Part shown: in pieces, positions 54,833 through 61,923 of the stretch
How the letters are laid out: the number at the start of each line of letters is the position of its first letter
How positions within the stretch are numbered: the stretch's first letter is position 1
Source of the DNA: Lentilactobacillus kefiri
Lineage (GTDB): Bacteria; Bacillota; Bacilli; Lactobacillales; Lactobacillaceae
Length of the DNA stretch: 64,000 bases
Direction: 5' to 3'
Assembly: GCF_007989105.1 (NCBI RefSeq)
Contig: NZ_BJVK01000004.1
Location: 51,143 to 115,142, forward strand
The notes under the pieces: model-generated
Told to the model about the DNA's origin: nothing
What the model saw: the letters and a program-made list of their open reading frames with translations, nothing else
The model's database searches: none
Translations under genes and position numbers: made by a program

Positions 54833-54879
54833 ATTAATGTATGTAAACTTAGCGCTTTCAGCAAATTTCCCACAAAAAA

Positions 54880-54953
54880 TCGGGAAAACAAGATTTGAAC
54901 TTGCGACCCCTACGTCCCGAACGTAGTGCTCTACCAAGCTGAGCTACTTCCCG
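54880..54953 (-). tRNA. tRNA-Pro (CGG)
   Basis: Cloverleaf of 74 bases without encoded CCA. Anticodon stem CTACG/CGTAG, loop TTCGGGA, anticodon CGG. Acceptor CGGGAAG with TTTTCCCG. The T arm is GCAAG-TTCAAAT-CTTGT, with a weaker stem than in the neighbouring tRNA-Pro(TGG). Last gene of the eight-tRNA unit. Confidence 0.93.
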
Positions 54954-55013
54954 ATGATTAAGTACTGTTTACTTAACAATATCAATATATCATATAATCC
55001 ACGTTGTAAAAAG

Positions 55014-55087
55014 TCGGGAAGACAGGATTCGAACCTGCGACCCCCTGGTCCCAAACCAGGTGCTCTACCAAACTGAGCTACTTCCCG
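55014..55087 (-). tRNA. tRNA-Pro (TGG)
   Basis: 74 bases, anticodon loop TTTGGGA between CCTGG and CCAGG, anticodon TGG. The 5' half is nearly identical to the tRNA-Pro(CGG) that follows, suggesting a tandem duplication. T arm GCAGG-TTCGAAT-CCTGT is canonical. Confidence 0.96.
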
Positions 55088-55112
55088 AAAAAGAAATGAT
55101 TGTAATAAAAAA

Positions 55113-55186
55113 TGCACCCAGTAGGAGTCGAACCTACAACCTTCTGATTCGTAGTCAGACACTCTATCCAATTGCGCTATGGGTGC
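55113..55186 (-). tRNA. tRNA-Arg (ACG)
   Basis: 74 bases, acceptor GCACCCA/TGGGTGC, anticodon loop CTACGAA, anticodon ACG (A34 is read as inosine after TadA editing). CCA is not encoded. Confidence 0.96.
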
Positions 55187-55232
55187 ATAATAAGTATTAA
55201 ATTAAGTAACCTCAATCATGCTACTTGATTGA

Positions 55233-55304
55233 AGCGGAAGACGGGATTCGAACCCGCGACCCCCACCATGGCAAGGTGATGTTCTACCACTGAACTACTT
55301 CCGC
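55233..55304 (-). tRNA. tRNA-Gly (GCC)
   Basis: 72 bases, acceptor GCGGAAG/CTTCCGC, anticodon loop TTGCCAT, anticodon GCC. T arm GCGGG-TTCGAAT-CCCGT. Confidence 0.96.
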
Positions 55305-55308
55305 AAAA

Positions 55309-55382
55309 TGCCGACTAGACGATTCGAACGCCCGACCTCTTCATTACTAGTGAAGCGCTCTAACCAACTGAGCTAAGTCGGC
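55309..55382 (-). tRNA. tRNA-Thr (AGT)
   Basis: 74 bases, acceptor GCCGACT/AGTCGGC, anticodon stem CTTCA/TGAAG with loop CTAGTAA, anticodon AGT. It is separated from tRNA-Gly by 4 bases only. Confidence 0.95.
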
Positions 55383-55414
55383 AAAAAATATAAATTGTTA
55401 GGTACTAGTACCTA

Positions 55415-55496
55415 TGCGGGCGAAGGGATTCGAACCCCCACGTCATAAGACACTAGAACCTAAATCTAGCGCGTCTGCCAGTTCCGCCACGCCCGC
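55415..55496 (-). tRNA. tRNA-Leu (TAG)
   Basis: 82 bases with a long variable arm, acceptor GCGGGCG/CGCCCGC, anticodon stem CTAGA/TCTAG with loop TTTAGGT, anticodon TAG. Confidence 0.95.
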
Positions 55497-55514
55497 ATTG
55501 TTTAAAACTGGCAA

Positions 55515-55587
55515 TGAGCCGTGGCGGTCTCGAACCGCCGACCCTCTGATTAAAAGTCAGATGCTCTACCAACTGAGCTAACGGCTC
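55515..55587 (-). tRNA. tRNA-Lys (TTT)
   Basis: 73 bases, acceptor GAGCCGT/ACGGCTC, anticodon loop CTTTTAA, anticodon TTT. T arm GGCGG-TTCGAGA-CCGCC. Confidence 0.96.
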
Positions 55588-55589
55588 AA

Positions 55590-55662
55590 TGGAGGATACA
55601 GGGATCGAACCTGTGACCTCCTGCTTGTAAGGCAGATGCTCTCCCAGCTGAGCTAATCCTCC
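55590..55662 (-). tRNA. tRNA-Val (TAC)
   Basis: 73 bases, acceptor GGAGGAT/ATCCTCC, anticodon loop CTTACAA, anticodon TAC. First gene of the tRNA unit, 2 bases from tRNA-Lys, about 50 bases after the promoter. Confidence 0.96.
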
Positions 55663-55715
55663 ATGAAACAAATACATGAATATGTTGGTAGCAACATCAT
55701 CAACACAACTATTAA

Positions 55716-55744
55716 ATTTTACAATACCAGTCAGTGCAAGTCAA
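55716..55744 (-). promoter_or_regulatory. Promoter of the tRNA operon
   Basis: Minus-strand TTGACT (55739-55744), 17-base spacer, TAAAAT (55716-55721). The GC-containing spacer and short distance to tRNA-Val fit a stable RNA promoter. Confidence 0.8.
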
Positions 55745-55875
55745 GATGAATTTGAAAAAAACTGATTGGTTAATAGTTGATCGGTAACGTCTTTTTCCGA
55801 CAAAAAATATTATATCGTATCCAGCAAAACATTACTAGTCCAATTTACGATTATTTCAAAATTTCTTTAGAAAAC

Positions 55876-55912
55876 AAAAAAGAGTGGAAGACGATAAACG
55901 CCTTCCACCCTT
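55876..55912 (-). terminator. Intrinsic terminator of serS
   Basis: Minus-strand stem AAGGGTGGAAGGCG/CGTCTTCCACTCTT (two G-U pairs, 5-base loop) followed by six T. It lies 125 bases after the serS stop, which is unusually far. The space between is filled by the structured element at 55940-56020. Confidence 0.9.
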
Positions 55913-55939
55913 CAAAGAAGATCACGGAACCAAGCATGA

Positions 55940-56020
55940 CTAATTGGGCAGTCGGGGAAGCTGTCCCCCAATCAGCCGTAACTCGGACAACTATTATCCG
56001 GGTTACACTATATAGTTACG
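55940..56020 (-). ncRNA. Structured 3' UTR element of serS (candidate, unnamed)
   Basis: Between the serS stop and its terminator two strong hairpins are present. GTAACYCGGA arms at 55978-55987 and 55997-56006 pair with one mismatch around a 9-base loop. CTAATTGGG (55940-55948) pairs with CCCAATCAG (55967-55975) and encloses GGGGA/TCCCC. A second GTTAC copy at 56016-56020 could compete for the first arm, giving two alternative folds. I do not recognise a known RNA family. Confidence 0.4.
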
Positions 56021-56036
56021 CAGGTTGTTGCTGAAA

Positions 56037-57320
56037 TTATTTTTGTTTGCCAATTTTTGTCATTCCGTGCATATATGGACGTAATACTTCAGGAATTGTA
56101 ACCGTGCCATCTTCATTTTGATAGTTTTCAAGGATTGCAGCCACAGTCCGGCCAACGGCTAATCCGGATCCGTTTAAAGTATGAACATAATGAAGCTTGC
56201 CATCTTCGTCACGGTACTGGATATGTGCCCGACGAGCCTGGAAGTCGGTACAGTTGGAACAGCTTGAGATTTCACGGTACTTGTCTTGAGCTGGGAACCA
56301 GACTTCCAAATCATGGGTCATAGCGGCGGTAAAGCTCATGTCGCTGGTAGTCAATGTAATAACGTGGTATGCCAGACCCAATTTTTGCAGATTCAATTCT
56401 GCTTGATGGGTAATTTGTTCCAAAGCATCCCATGAATCTTCAGGCTTAGTAAACTTAACCATTTCAACCTTGTTGAATTGGTGCAAACGAATTAACCCTT
56501 TGGTATCACGACCGGCACTTCCGGCTTCGGAACGGAAGGCAGGTGTCAAGGCAGTAACAGAAACCGGCAGCTTCTCGGTTGGAATAACCTCGCCACGGTA
56601 ATAGTTAACCAATGGAACTTCGGCAGTTGGAATCATGGTCATATCCGTTCCGTTGACTTCATAACCAGCCTTGTTTTCCAGGAACTTTGGAAATTGGCCG
56701 GTTCCGTACATTGATTCACCGTTCACCATAAATGGTGGAATCACTTCGGTATAACCGGCAGCAGTGTTTTGATCGAGATAGAAATTATAAACGGCCCGTT
56801 CCAATAATGCACCATCGCCAATGTAATAGACGAATCGGCTGCCAGAAACCTTGGCTGCCCGTTCGAAATCAAGAATACCGAGGCTTTCACCAATGTCCCA
56901 GTGATGCTTTGGCTTAAAGTCGAATGAAGGAATCTTGCCAACTTTTCGTAATTCCACTGAACCTTCTTCGGTCAGTGAAACCGGGACGCCATCATGAGGA
57001 ATATTTGGCAGATGAGCAGCCAAATTATGTTCGTCTTCTTCAACTTGGCGAAGTTGTTCGTCCAAGCCTTTAATCTTTTGGCCGACTTCTTTCATCTGAT
57101 TAATGGCATCAGATGCGTCTTCTTTATTCCGTTTCTTTTGTGAAATTTGATCTGAAACGTCATTTCGTTTAGCTTTTAAAGATTCTGATTCAACAATCAG
57201 ATCACGACGTTTGGCATCATAGCCGATTAACTCGTCGATGGTTTCCGGTTTAATACCACGGGTAGCTAATTTTTCCTTGGTAAAATCGGGATTTTTTCTG
57301 ATCTTCTTAATATCTAACAT
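56037..57320 (-). CDS. serS: Seryl-tRNA synthetase
   Basis: Class II synthetase charging tRNA-Ser. The start is ATG 57320 ([22 protein letters not shown]) behind GGGAGGAATTGAA. The long frame to 57443 runs through the T-box leader. N-terminal coiled coil (about residues 28-105), then the catalytic core with motif 2 ([20 protein letters not shown]) and motif 3 ([16 protein letters not shown]). 427 residues. Expression is controlled by a tRNA-Ser sensing T-box. Confidence 0.98.
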   Translation of the reverse strand: MLDIKKIRKNPDFTKEKLATRGIKPETIDELIGYDAKRRDLIVESESLKAKRNDVSDQISQKKRNKEDASDAINQMKEVGQKIKGLDEQLRQVEEDEHNLAAHLPNIPHDGVPVSLTEEGSVELRKVGKIPSFDFKPKHHWDIGESLGILDFERAAKVSGSRFVYYIGDGALLERAVYNFYLDQNTAAGYTEVIPPFMVNGESMYGTGQFPKFLENKAGYEVNGTDMTMIPTAEVPLVNYYRGEVIPTEKLPVSVTALTPAFRSEAGSAGRDTKGLIRLHQFNKVEMVKFTKPEDSWDALEQITHQAELNLQKLGLAYHVITLTTSDMSFTAAMTHDLEVWFPAQDKYREISSCSNCTDFQARRAHIQYRDEDGKLHYVHTLNGSGLAVGRTVAAILENYQNEDGTVTIPEVLRPYMHGMTKIGKQK

Positions 57321-57344
57321 TTCAATTCCTCCCAAATTGTATAC

Positions 57345-57555
57345 AAAAAGGACCCCTCGTCTATGGGACGAAGGATCCTTTTCGCGGTACCACCCAAGTT
57401 CCCGACAATATTTTGTCGAGCTCTCAAAGTATGGTAACGGCATACGCCGTGCAGCATTGCCTGCCCGTTTACTTGTGCTGGAATTTTCGATGACAGTTCA
57501 CACCGACCACTGTCTCTCTGAAATCTACTTAATAGGCACAAAACGTTTTATCTGA
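57345..57555 (-). promoter_or_regulatory. T-box leader of serS, specifier UCC (Ser)
   Basis: Tandem elements on the minus strand: the basal Stem I helix TTGTGC/GCACAA, the specifier TCC (57480-57482) followed by A directly before GCACAA, the conserved T-box sequence GGGTGGTACCGCG (57383-57395), and the terminator AAGGATCCTTCGTC/GACGAGGGGTCCTT (57345-57380) with a T-run. Uncharged tRNA-Ser would stabilise the antiterminator and let serS be read. Confidence 0.95.
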
Positions 57556-57560
57556 ATCTG

Positions 57561-57589
57561 ATTATAACCAATCAGGGCAAAAATCACAA
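57561..57589 (-). promoter_or_regulatory. Promoter of serS
   Basis: Minus-strand TTGTGA (57584-57589), 17-base spacer, TATAAT (57561-57566). The -35 box lies inside the 3' arm of the terminator of the upstream kinase gene. Confidence 0.75.
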
Positions 57590-57603
57590 GCTTGGTTGTG
57601 ATT
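57580..57603 (-). terminator. Intrinsic terminator of the deoxynucleoside kinase gene
   Basis: Minus-strand stem AATCACAA/TTGTGATT with a 6-base loop CCAAGC, followed by TTT. It begins in the stop codon of the kinase gene and overlaps the serS -35 box. Confidence 0.7.
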
Positions 57604-58240
57604 AAATCGCCAGCTTTTCAACTTTCTCATCAATCATATCGATCACTTTGTTTTTATCGCCGTCATTTTCAACAAAGTCAAACTTATCACCATCAATTTG
57701 AATCTTGGGTGATTTGTCGTATTCCTGATACCACTTTTGATAGCGATTATTCAAATCTCTGTAATACTGATACAAATCAGGGTCATTATCAATTTGTTCA
57801 AATGAACGGCCACGTTTTTGAATGCGGCGTAGCATGGTTTCAAAAGAAATATTGATATGAATCAAAAGATCGGGATTTTTGCTGTGTTCACTGGTGGAAA
57901 TTTCCTGCATCATGTTTTGAAGCAGTGAATCATAAATACCGACTTCCGTCTTGGTTGCCCGGCCGAGATCAGCGTTTAAATGAAATAAAAGTGAGTCTTC
58001 AAAAATTGAACGGTCGAGGACACTCTCACTGTTCTTCCAAGCTTTTTTGATGTCATCCATCCGGCGGTTCAAGAAATCAATCTGGAGCAAAAAAGCATAT
58101 TTCTTGGGATCTTTGTAAAACAACGGCAAGATGCGGTTATTTTCAACAGATTCATAATAAGCCGGTGTCCCCAGATGATCTGAAAGCATCTTTGTTAATG
58201 AAGTTTTTCCGGCACCAATCGTTCCAGCAAGTACAAGCAT
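57602..58240 (-). CDS. Deoxynucleoside kinase (deoxyadenosine/deoxyguanosine kinase family)
   Basis: Phosphorylates salvaged deoxynucleosides. 212 residues from ATG 58240 (MLVLAGTIGAGKTSLTKML), chosen because AGGGGA lies 6 bases before it. ATG 58246 is also possible, and the frame to 58336 is untranslated leader. P-loop GTIGAGKT at residues 6-13, the DRSIFEDSLLF motif (ERS-type), and the LID arginines in RRIQKRGRSFEQ. Lactobacilli lacking ribonucleotide reductase in some conditions depend on such kinases, and this gene could work with the deo genes at the left end, but substrate choice cannot be told. Confidence 0.92.
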   Translation of the reverse strand: MLVLAGTIGAGKTSLTKMLSDHLGTPAYYESVENNRILPLFYKDPKKYAFLLQIDFLNRRMDDIKKAWKNSESVLDRSIFEDSLLFHLNADLGRATKTEVGIYDSLLQNMMQEISTSEHSKNPDLLIHINISFETMLRRIQKRGRSFEQIDNDPDLYQYYRDLNNRYQKWYQEYDKSPKIQIDGDKFDFVENDGDKNKVIDMIDEKVEKLAI

Positions 58241-58304
58241 AGTCATTCCCCTAACGTTTAAGCATGTGTCTACCTGGACACACAATATTTTATCAACGCT
58301 ACAT

Positions 58305-58333
58305 ATTGTACTAGTTGGAGAAGTTGGGTGCAA
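58305..58333 (-). promoter_or_regulatory. Promoter of the deoxynucleoside kinase gene
   Basis: Minus-strand TTGCAC (58328-58333), 17-base spacer, TACAAT (58305-58310). In the leader a hairpin TGTGTC/GACACA (58265-58282) lies about 20 bases before the start codon. Confidence 0.7.
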
Positions 58334-58346
58334 CATATTGTGTAAA

Positions 58347-59387
58347 TTATTTTACCATTGAGGTATCAACCACTTGAATGTTGTCCAAACCACCATAGGC
58401 TTCAAACCACGGTGTGGCATTCTCGGACAAAATTTTGGTCAGCTCGGTCACGTTCCTGGTACCCTTGTTTTTCAGCCAGTCGATCAGGCCATCCTTACCA
58501 TCACGAATGTAAATATCGACTCCTTCAAGCCAAGTTGCCCGGCCGCTTAACACGCCACTAAACTTGGCACCCGAATCGCCGGCCAGTTTAAGTTCACGTT
58601 GGAAAACCGGCGTTGGCACCCCGGCACTCAAGAAGATAAATGGTCGGGTTGCTTCATCGCTTAGTTCTTTAAGGTAGCCCTTTGCCTGCTCCTCGGTATA
58701 AGCATACTCATCCCCATCAGTCCACTCTTTGATATAAGTTGGGTTAAATGGAATTTCCATCTTCAAAACATCAATATGATACTTCTCTTTGGTGAATTCC
58801 ATCATCGACTGGAGAACCAGATCCGGCTTAATCTTGGCGAAATCCAACGACTTACTGTCATAACGGTCATCGTAAGTCACAATTTCCAAAAAGGTTGGTG
58901 TTTCTGCGGCAAGTCCTTCAGTTCCGTAACGTTCGGCAAATGCTTTTTTGACATCGTTGATTTCGTCAGGATCGTTGGGATTGTAGTAAATCAACACCTT
59001 CAGCGCGTCAGCACCATTTTCAACCATCATCTGCGCGGATTGATTGGGAATTAAGCTTGGTAGGCGTCCAGGTGTATCAGCGTCATAGCCAGTCTTTTCA
59101 TATGACATGATTAAGCCGGTGTCTTTTGATTTGGCTTGAATCCCTTTAAATCCCATTTGTTCATCGAGCAAAACCGCAGAGCTCAGTGGACTGAGAACTT
59201 CTGAAACAATTTCTTTAAAATCATAAACCAGCTGCATGCTGAAAAGCTTTCCGTATTTTTCGGATGCTTTTTTCATACCGTTAACAAGTGATCCACGCTG
59301 GTCCAGAGCCAATGCATCAATAATATTCTGATCATTGGACAATTTGTTCATTCTTTCAAATTTGCCTTTGGAAATGACTTTTTTCAT
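58347..59387 (-). CDS. lacD: Tagatose 1,6-diphosphate aldolase, LacD family
   Basis: Class I aldolase cleaving tagatose 1,6-diphosphate to glyceraldehyde 3-phosphate and dihydroxyacetone phosphate. 346 residues, slightly longer than typical LacD (about 325). NIIDALALDQRGSLVNGM at the start, VLLDEQMGFKGIQAK, and the lysine-containing IDVLKMEIPFNPTYIKEW are LacD features. No lacA, lacB or lacC is present, so it is an orphan and its substrate may differ (LacD proteins accept several sugars). Own promoter and a palindromic operator candidate precede it. Confidence 0.88.
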   Translation of the reverse strand: MKKVISKGKFERMNKLSNDQNIIDALALDQRGSLVNGMKKASEKYGKLFSMQLVYDFKEIVSEVLSPLSSAVLLDEQMGFKGIQAKSKDTGLIMSYEKTGYDADTPGRLPSLIPNQSAQMMVENGADALKVLIYYNPNDPDEINDVKKAFAERYGTEGLAAETPTFLEIVTYDDRYDSKSLDFAKIKPDLVLQSMMEFTKEKYHIDVLKMEIPFNPTYIKEWTDGDEYAYTEEQAKGYLKELSDEATRPFIFLSAGVPTPVFQRELKLAGDSGAKFSGVLSGRATWLEGVDIYIRDGKDGLIDWLKNKGTRNVTELTKILSENATPWFEAYGGLDNIQVVDTSMVK

Positions 59388-59414
59388 TTTTAGCTCACCT
59401 CATATTTTAAATAT

Positions 59415-59424
59415 ACCAATTGGT
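59415..59424. promoter_or_regulatory. Palindromic operator candidate upstream of lacD
   Basis: ACCAATTGGT is a perfect 10-base palindrome 28 bases before the lacD start and a few bases downstream of the -10 box. A related TTGGTACAATTT runs through the -10. It resembles GntR-type operators in general form, but no regulator is nearby. Confidence 0.35.
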
Positions 59425-59427
59425 GAA

Positions 59428-59457
59428 ATTGTACCAAATATTCATATCTAATATCAA
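59428..59457 (-). promoter_or_regulatory. Promoter of lacD
   Basis: Minus-strand TTGATA (59452-59457), 18-base spacer, TACAAT (59428-59433). Confidence 0.65.
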
Positions 59458-59477
59458 GCTTTATGGCAATAAATAAC

Positions 59478-59510
59478 AAAATTGATCTACCCGAACGGAT
59501 AGACCAATTT
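59478..59510 (-). terminator. Intrinsic terminator of lysP
   Basis: Minus-strand stem AAATTGGTCTATCC/GGGTAGATCAATTT (two G-U, GTTC loop) followed by TTGTTATTT. It lies 12 bases after the lysP stop and before the lacD promoter. Confidence 0.8.
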
Positions 59511-59522
59511 CAAATTGATATA

Positions 59523-61007
59523 TTACTTATTGTTCAATTTTGAAAGGTTTTCATCTTCATGAGCTGGGGAAACGTCAACCTTATCCAAAGGAATAATTTT
59601 CGTGTGATGCTTGATCTTATACCAGATGTATAAAACCAGTACCAGAGGAACACTCATGTAAGTAACCAGAACCTGTTTCCAATCAAAGTTCATAAAGGCT
59701 TGTGGATTCTGACCCACAATGACCAGGATACATAAGATCAGACAAAGAACCGGGCCAAACGGAAACAGCTTGGCATGGTACTTCAATTCACTGATACTGT
59801 GTCCCTGCTTGACGAAGGCTCTTCTAAATCGGTAGTGGGAAATGGCAATTCCGAACCAGGCGATAAAGCCGGTTAAACCGGAAGCGGCAACCAGCCACAT
59901 GTAAATCTTTGGTCCGGCAATACTTGAAATAAACGTCAATAGAGAGACAAAGGTTGTTACCAACAACGAATAATAAGGAATTCCGTTGGGTGCCGTCTTC
60001 CCCAATGCTTTAGGTGCGTAGCCACTGTTGGACAGTGAGTATAACATTCGAGTTGAAGCGTACATCCCTGAATTGGCAGATGAGATTACCGATGTCAAAA
60101 TAACCGCGTTCATGACACTGGCAGCTGCCGCAAGACCTGCTCTTTGGAAAACAAGGGTAAAGGGACTGATGGCAATATCAGTCGCACTGGAACCCAGTAA
60201 TGAATGACTGGTATAAGGAATGATAGCTGCAATCACAAAGATCGTTAAAATATAGAATAAAATAATTCGCCAAAAGACTTCGTTAATTGCCTTGGGAACA
60301 CTGTGTTGGGGATCTTGTGATTCACCGGCAGTGATTCCAACCAACTCGGTTCCCTGAAATGAGAACCCGGCAACAACGAACACGCTTAGAATGGCTGGGA
60401 ACCCACCAACAAATGGTGCATGCTTAATTGAAAAGTTTCGCATCCCAACAAAGTGGCCGCCCATAATACCGAAAATTGTCAGGGCACCAACCGCTAAGAA
60501 TATGATAATTGTGACAACTTTGATGGCTGACATCCAAAACTCAGTTTCACCAAACGTGCTGACAGACATCGCATTGATTAGGAAAATAATGGCCAATGCA
60601 ATGGCACTCCAGATCCATGCCGGGACGTTCGGCAGCCAAAATTTCATAACCAGCGCTGCGGTACTAATATCCACGGCAACCGTAATCGCCCAATTAAACC
60701 AATAATTCCAGCCCATTGCGAATCCCAAGGCCGGATCAACGTATTTGGATGAGTATGCGGCAAACGACCCTGAAATCGGCATATTTGTGGCCATTTCACC
60801 AAGGCTGGTCATCAGGAAGTACACCATGAGGCCCATCAATACATATGCAGTCAACGCGCCACCAGGACCCGCCTGACTGATTGCGGAACCACTGGCTACG
60901 AAAAGCCCGGTTCCAATACACCCACCCAGGGCAATCATAGACACGTGGCGGGCTTTTAGTCCCCGCTTAACCTGTCCGTTTGATTCTTGGCTCTCGTTTT
61001 CGTTCAT
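59523..61007 (-). CDS. lysP: Lysine-specific amino acid permease (APC family)
   Basis: Proton-coupled membrane transporter of the amino acid-polyamine-organocation superfamily with twelve membrane segments. 494 residues. LKARHVSMIALGGCIGTGLFVASG at the start is the unwound TM1 motif. GGFPAILSVFVVAGFSFQGTELVGITAGESQDP is typical of LysP. Lysine as substrate is supported by the lysine riboswitch in front of the gene. GNAT gene upstream shows no terminator, but the riboswitch has its own promoter. Confidence 0.93.
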   Translation of the reverse strand: MNENESQESNGQVKRGLKARHVSMIALGGCIGTGLFVASGSAISQAGPGGALTAYVLMGLMVYFLMTSLGEMATNMPISGSFAAYSSKYVDPALGFAMGWNYWFNWAITVAVDISTAALVMKFWLPNVPAWIWSAIALAIIFLINAMSVSTFGETEFWMSAIKVVTIIIFLAVGALTIFGIMGGHFVGMRNFSIKHAPFVGGFPAILSVFVVAGFSFQGTELVGITAGESQDPQHSVPKAINEVFWRIILFYILTIFVIAAIIPYTSHSLLGSSATDIAISPFTLVFQRAGLAAAASVMNAVILTSVISSANSGMYASTRMLYSLSNSGYAPKALGKTAPNGIPYYSLLVTTFVSLLTFISSIAGPKIYMWLVAASGLTGFIAWFGIAISHYRFRRAFVKQGHSISELKYHAKLFPFGPVLCLILCILVIVGQNPQAFMNFDWKQVLVTYMSVPLVLVLYIWYKIKHHTKIIPLDKVDVSPAHEDENLSKLNNK

Positions 61008-61051
61008 TGTTTCGTCTCCTATATAAATTTTTTAAACCAATCTCAACCTAC

Positions 61052-61275
61052 AAAAAAATCCCTTTCAAAATATTGAAAGAGACAATGTACGTTTCTCAAC
61101 ATCTTGATAGCTCTCCGCGGATTCCCGCGACAGTCCCCAGCCTCTTAAGCTGGGACCCAACCGACAATTGGAAGGCAATTGTCGGTTTCGGCACTCATCC
61201 CTTTTTACTCCAGTCATAACTTCCTTCAAGTTCCTGAAATATACTGTTGATGAATGCGCCTCTACTCGAATATAT
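61052..61275 (-). promoter_or_regulatory. Lysine riboswitch (L box) with terminator
   Basis: The minus-strand leader contains the conserved lysine aptamer landmarks in order: GTAGAGGCGC (near 61256-61265), AGTA, GAGTGCCGAA, a CCGACAATTG/CAATTGTCGG hairpin, GGTTGGGTCCCAGC...GGCTGGGGACTGTC and GGAGAGCTATC (61106-61116). The terminator TCTCTTTCAA/TTGAAAGGGA followed by seven T is at 61052-61082. Lysine binding would favour termination, so lysP is repressed when lysine is plentiful. Confidence 0.93.
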
Positions 61276-61312
61276 TGATTGATTTAGTTTATAAATAACT
61301 TTAACAATAAAA

Positions 61313-61341
61313 ATTGTAACTCACTTGAGATAAATTGACAA
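61313..61341 (-). promoter_or_regulatory. Promoter of lysP
   Basis: Minus-strand TTGTCA (61336-61341), 17-base spacer, TACAAT (61313-61318), about 45 bases upstream of the riboswitch aptamer. Confidence 0.75.
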
Positions 61342-61356
61342 ACCTGAACCACTTTC

Positions 61357-61869
61357 CTATGCCAGATTCAGCTTAAAGATTGCCTTCTTTCGGCCGATAA
61401 TCGGATCAGTCACGGTCGTCGTCATCTCAAAGCCCAAACGGTTCAGCAGGGCTTTTGAGGCGAGATTATCCGTAAACACTTCCGCATTGACCGTTTTAAC
61501 GGTTGGGTCATGTTTAAGCACCTGGGTTAACTGATCAGCTGCTTCGGTCATGAAGCCCTGGTTCCAATAAACAGGATCAAGGAAATAGCTCATTTCAAGA
61601 TTAGCCTCATCCGGAAAGCCGTTTTGATCAATCTGCTCGTACAGCAAGATGGCGCCAGCCAAATGATCATGAATCCGCAGCCCCAACGTCATGGGATGGG
61701 AAATTTGGCGTTTGGCCACTTCGGTGAGCATCTTTTGGTTACTAACCAAATTAAACCCCGCCCCCGCCGCAATCTCCGGTTGTGAAATCAACTTTTCATA
61801 GTCTTTTAAATCAGCGGCCGACATGTGGGTAATGGAAATTCGCCTGGTCCTTATTGGCAGCTTTATCAC
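61357..61869 (-). CDS. GNAT family N-acetyltransferase (RimJ/RimL-like)
   Basis: Acetyl-CoA dependent acetyltransferase of unknown substrate. About 170 residues. The domain shows the usual beta-strand pattern TLGLRIHDHLAGAILLYEQ, LEMSYFLDPVYWNQGFMTEA (motif A region, equivalent to the acetyl-CoA pyrophosphate loop) and NLASKALLNRLGFE near the C-terminus. The start is GTG 61869 or GTG 61878. AAGGAGAA lies 11 bases before the former and only 2 before the latter, so I prefer 61869. It shares the gap with PAP2's terminator and has no obvious promoter of its own. Confidence 0.8.
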   Translation of the reverse strand: MIKLPIRTRRISITHMSAADLKDYEKLISQPEIAAGAGFNLVSNQKMLTEVAKRQISHPMTLGLRIHDHLAGAILLYEQIDQNGFPDEANLEMSYFLDPVYWNQGFMTEAADQLTQVLKHDPTVKTVNAEVFTDNLASKALLNRLGFEMTTTVTDPIIGRKKAIFKLNLA

Positions 61870-61888
61870 AAACCTCACTTCTCCTTAT

Positions 61889-61918
61889 AAAAAATGCCAA
61901 GGATCATCCCCGGCATTT
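61889..61918 (-). terminator. Intrinsic terminator after the PAP2 gene
   Basis: Minus-strand stem AAATGCCGGGGA/TCCTTGGCATTT (two G-U pairs, TGA loop) followed by TTT, 5 bases after the PAP2 stop and 20 before the GNAT start. Read-through could feed the GNAT gene. Confidence 0.75.
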
Positions 61919-61923
61919 CAAAA

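Noticed and set aside
54842..54860. cre-like sequence TGAAAGCGCT (minus strand)
   Set aside because: The second half does not fit the cre consensus, and it lies between the last tRNA and the terminator, not at a promoter.
55453..55677. Minus-strand open frame through the tRNA cluster
   Set aside because: It spans three tRNA genes and is a chance frame.
61008..61356. T-box before lysP
   Set aside because: No GGGTGGNACCGCG motif. The landmarks are those of the lysine riboswitch.
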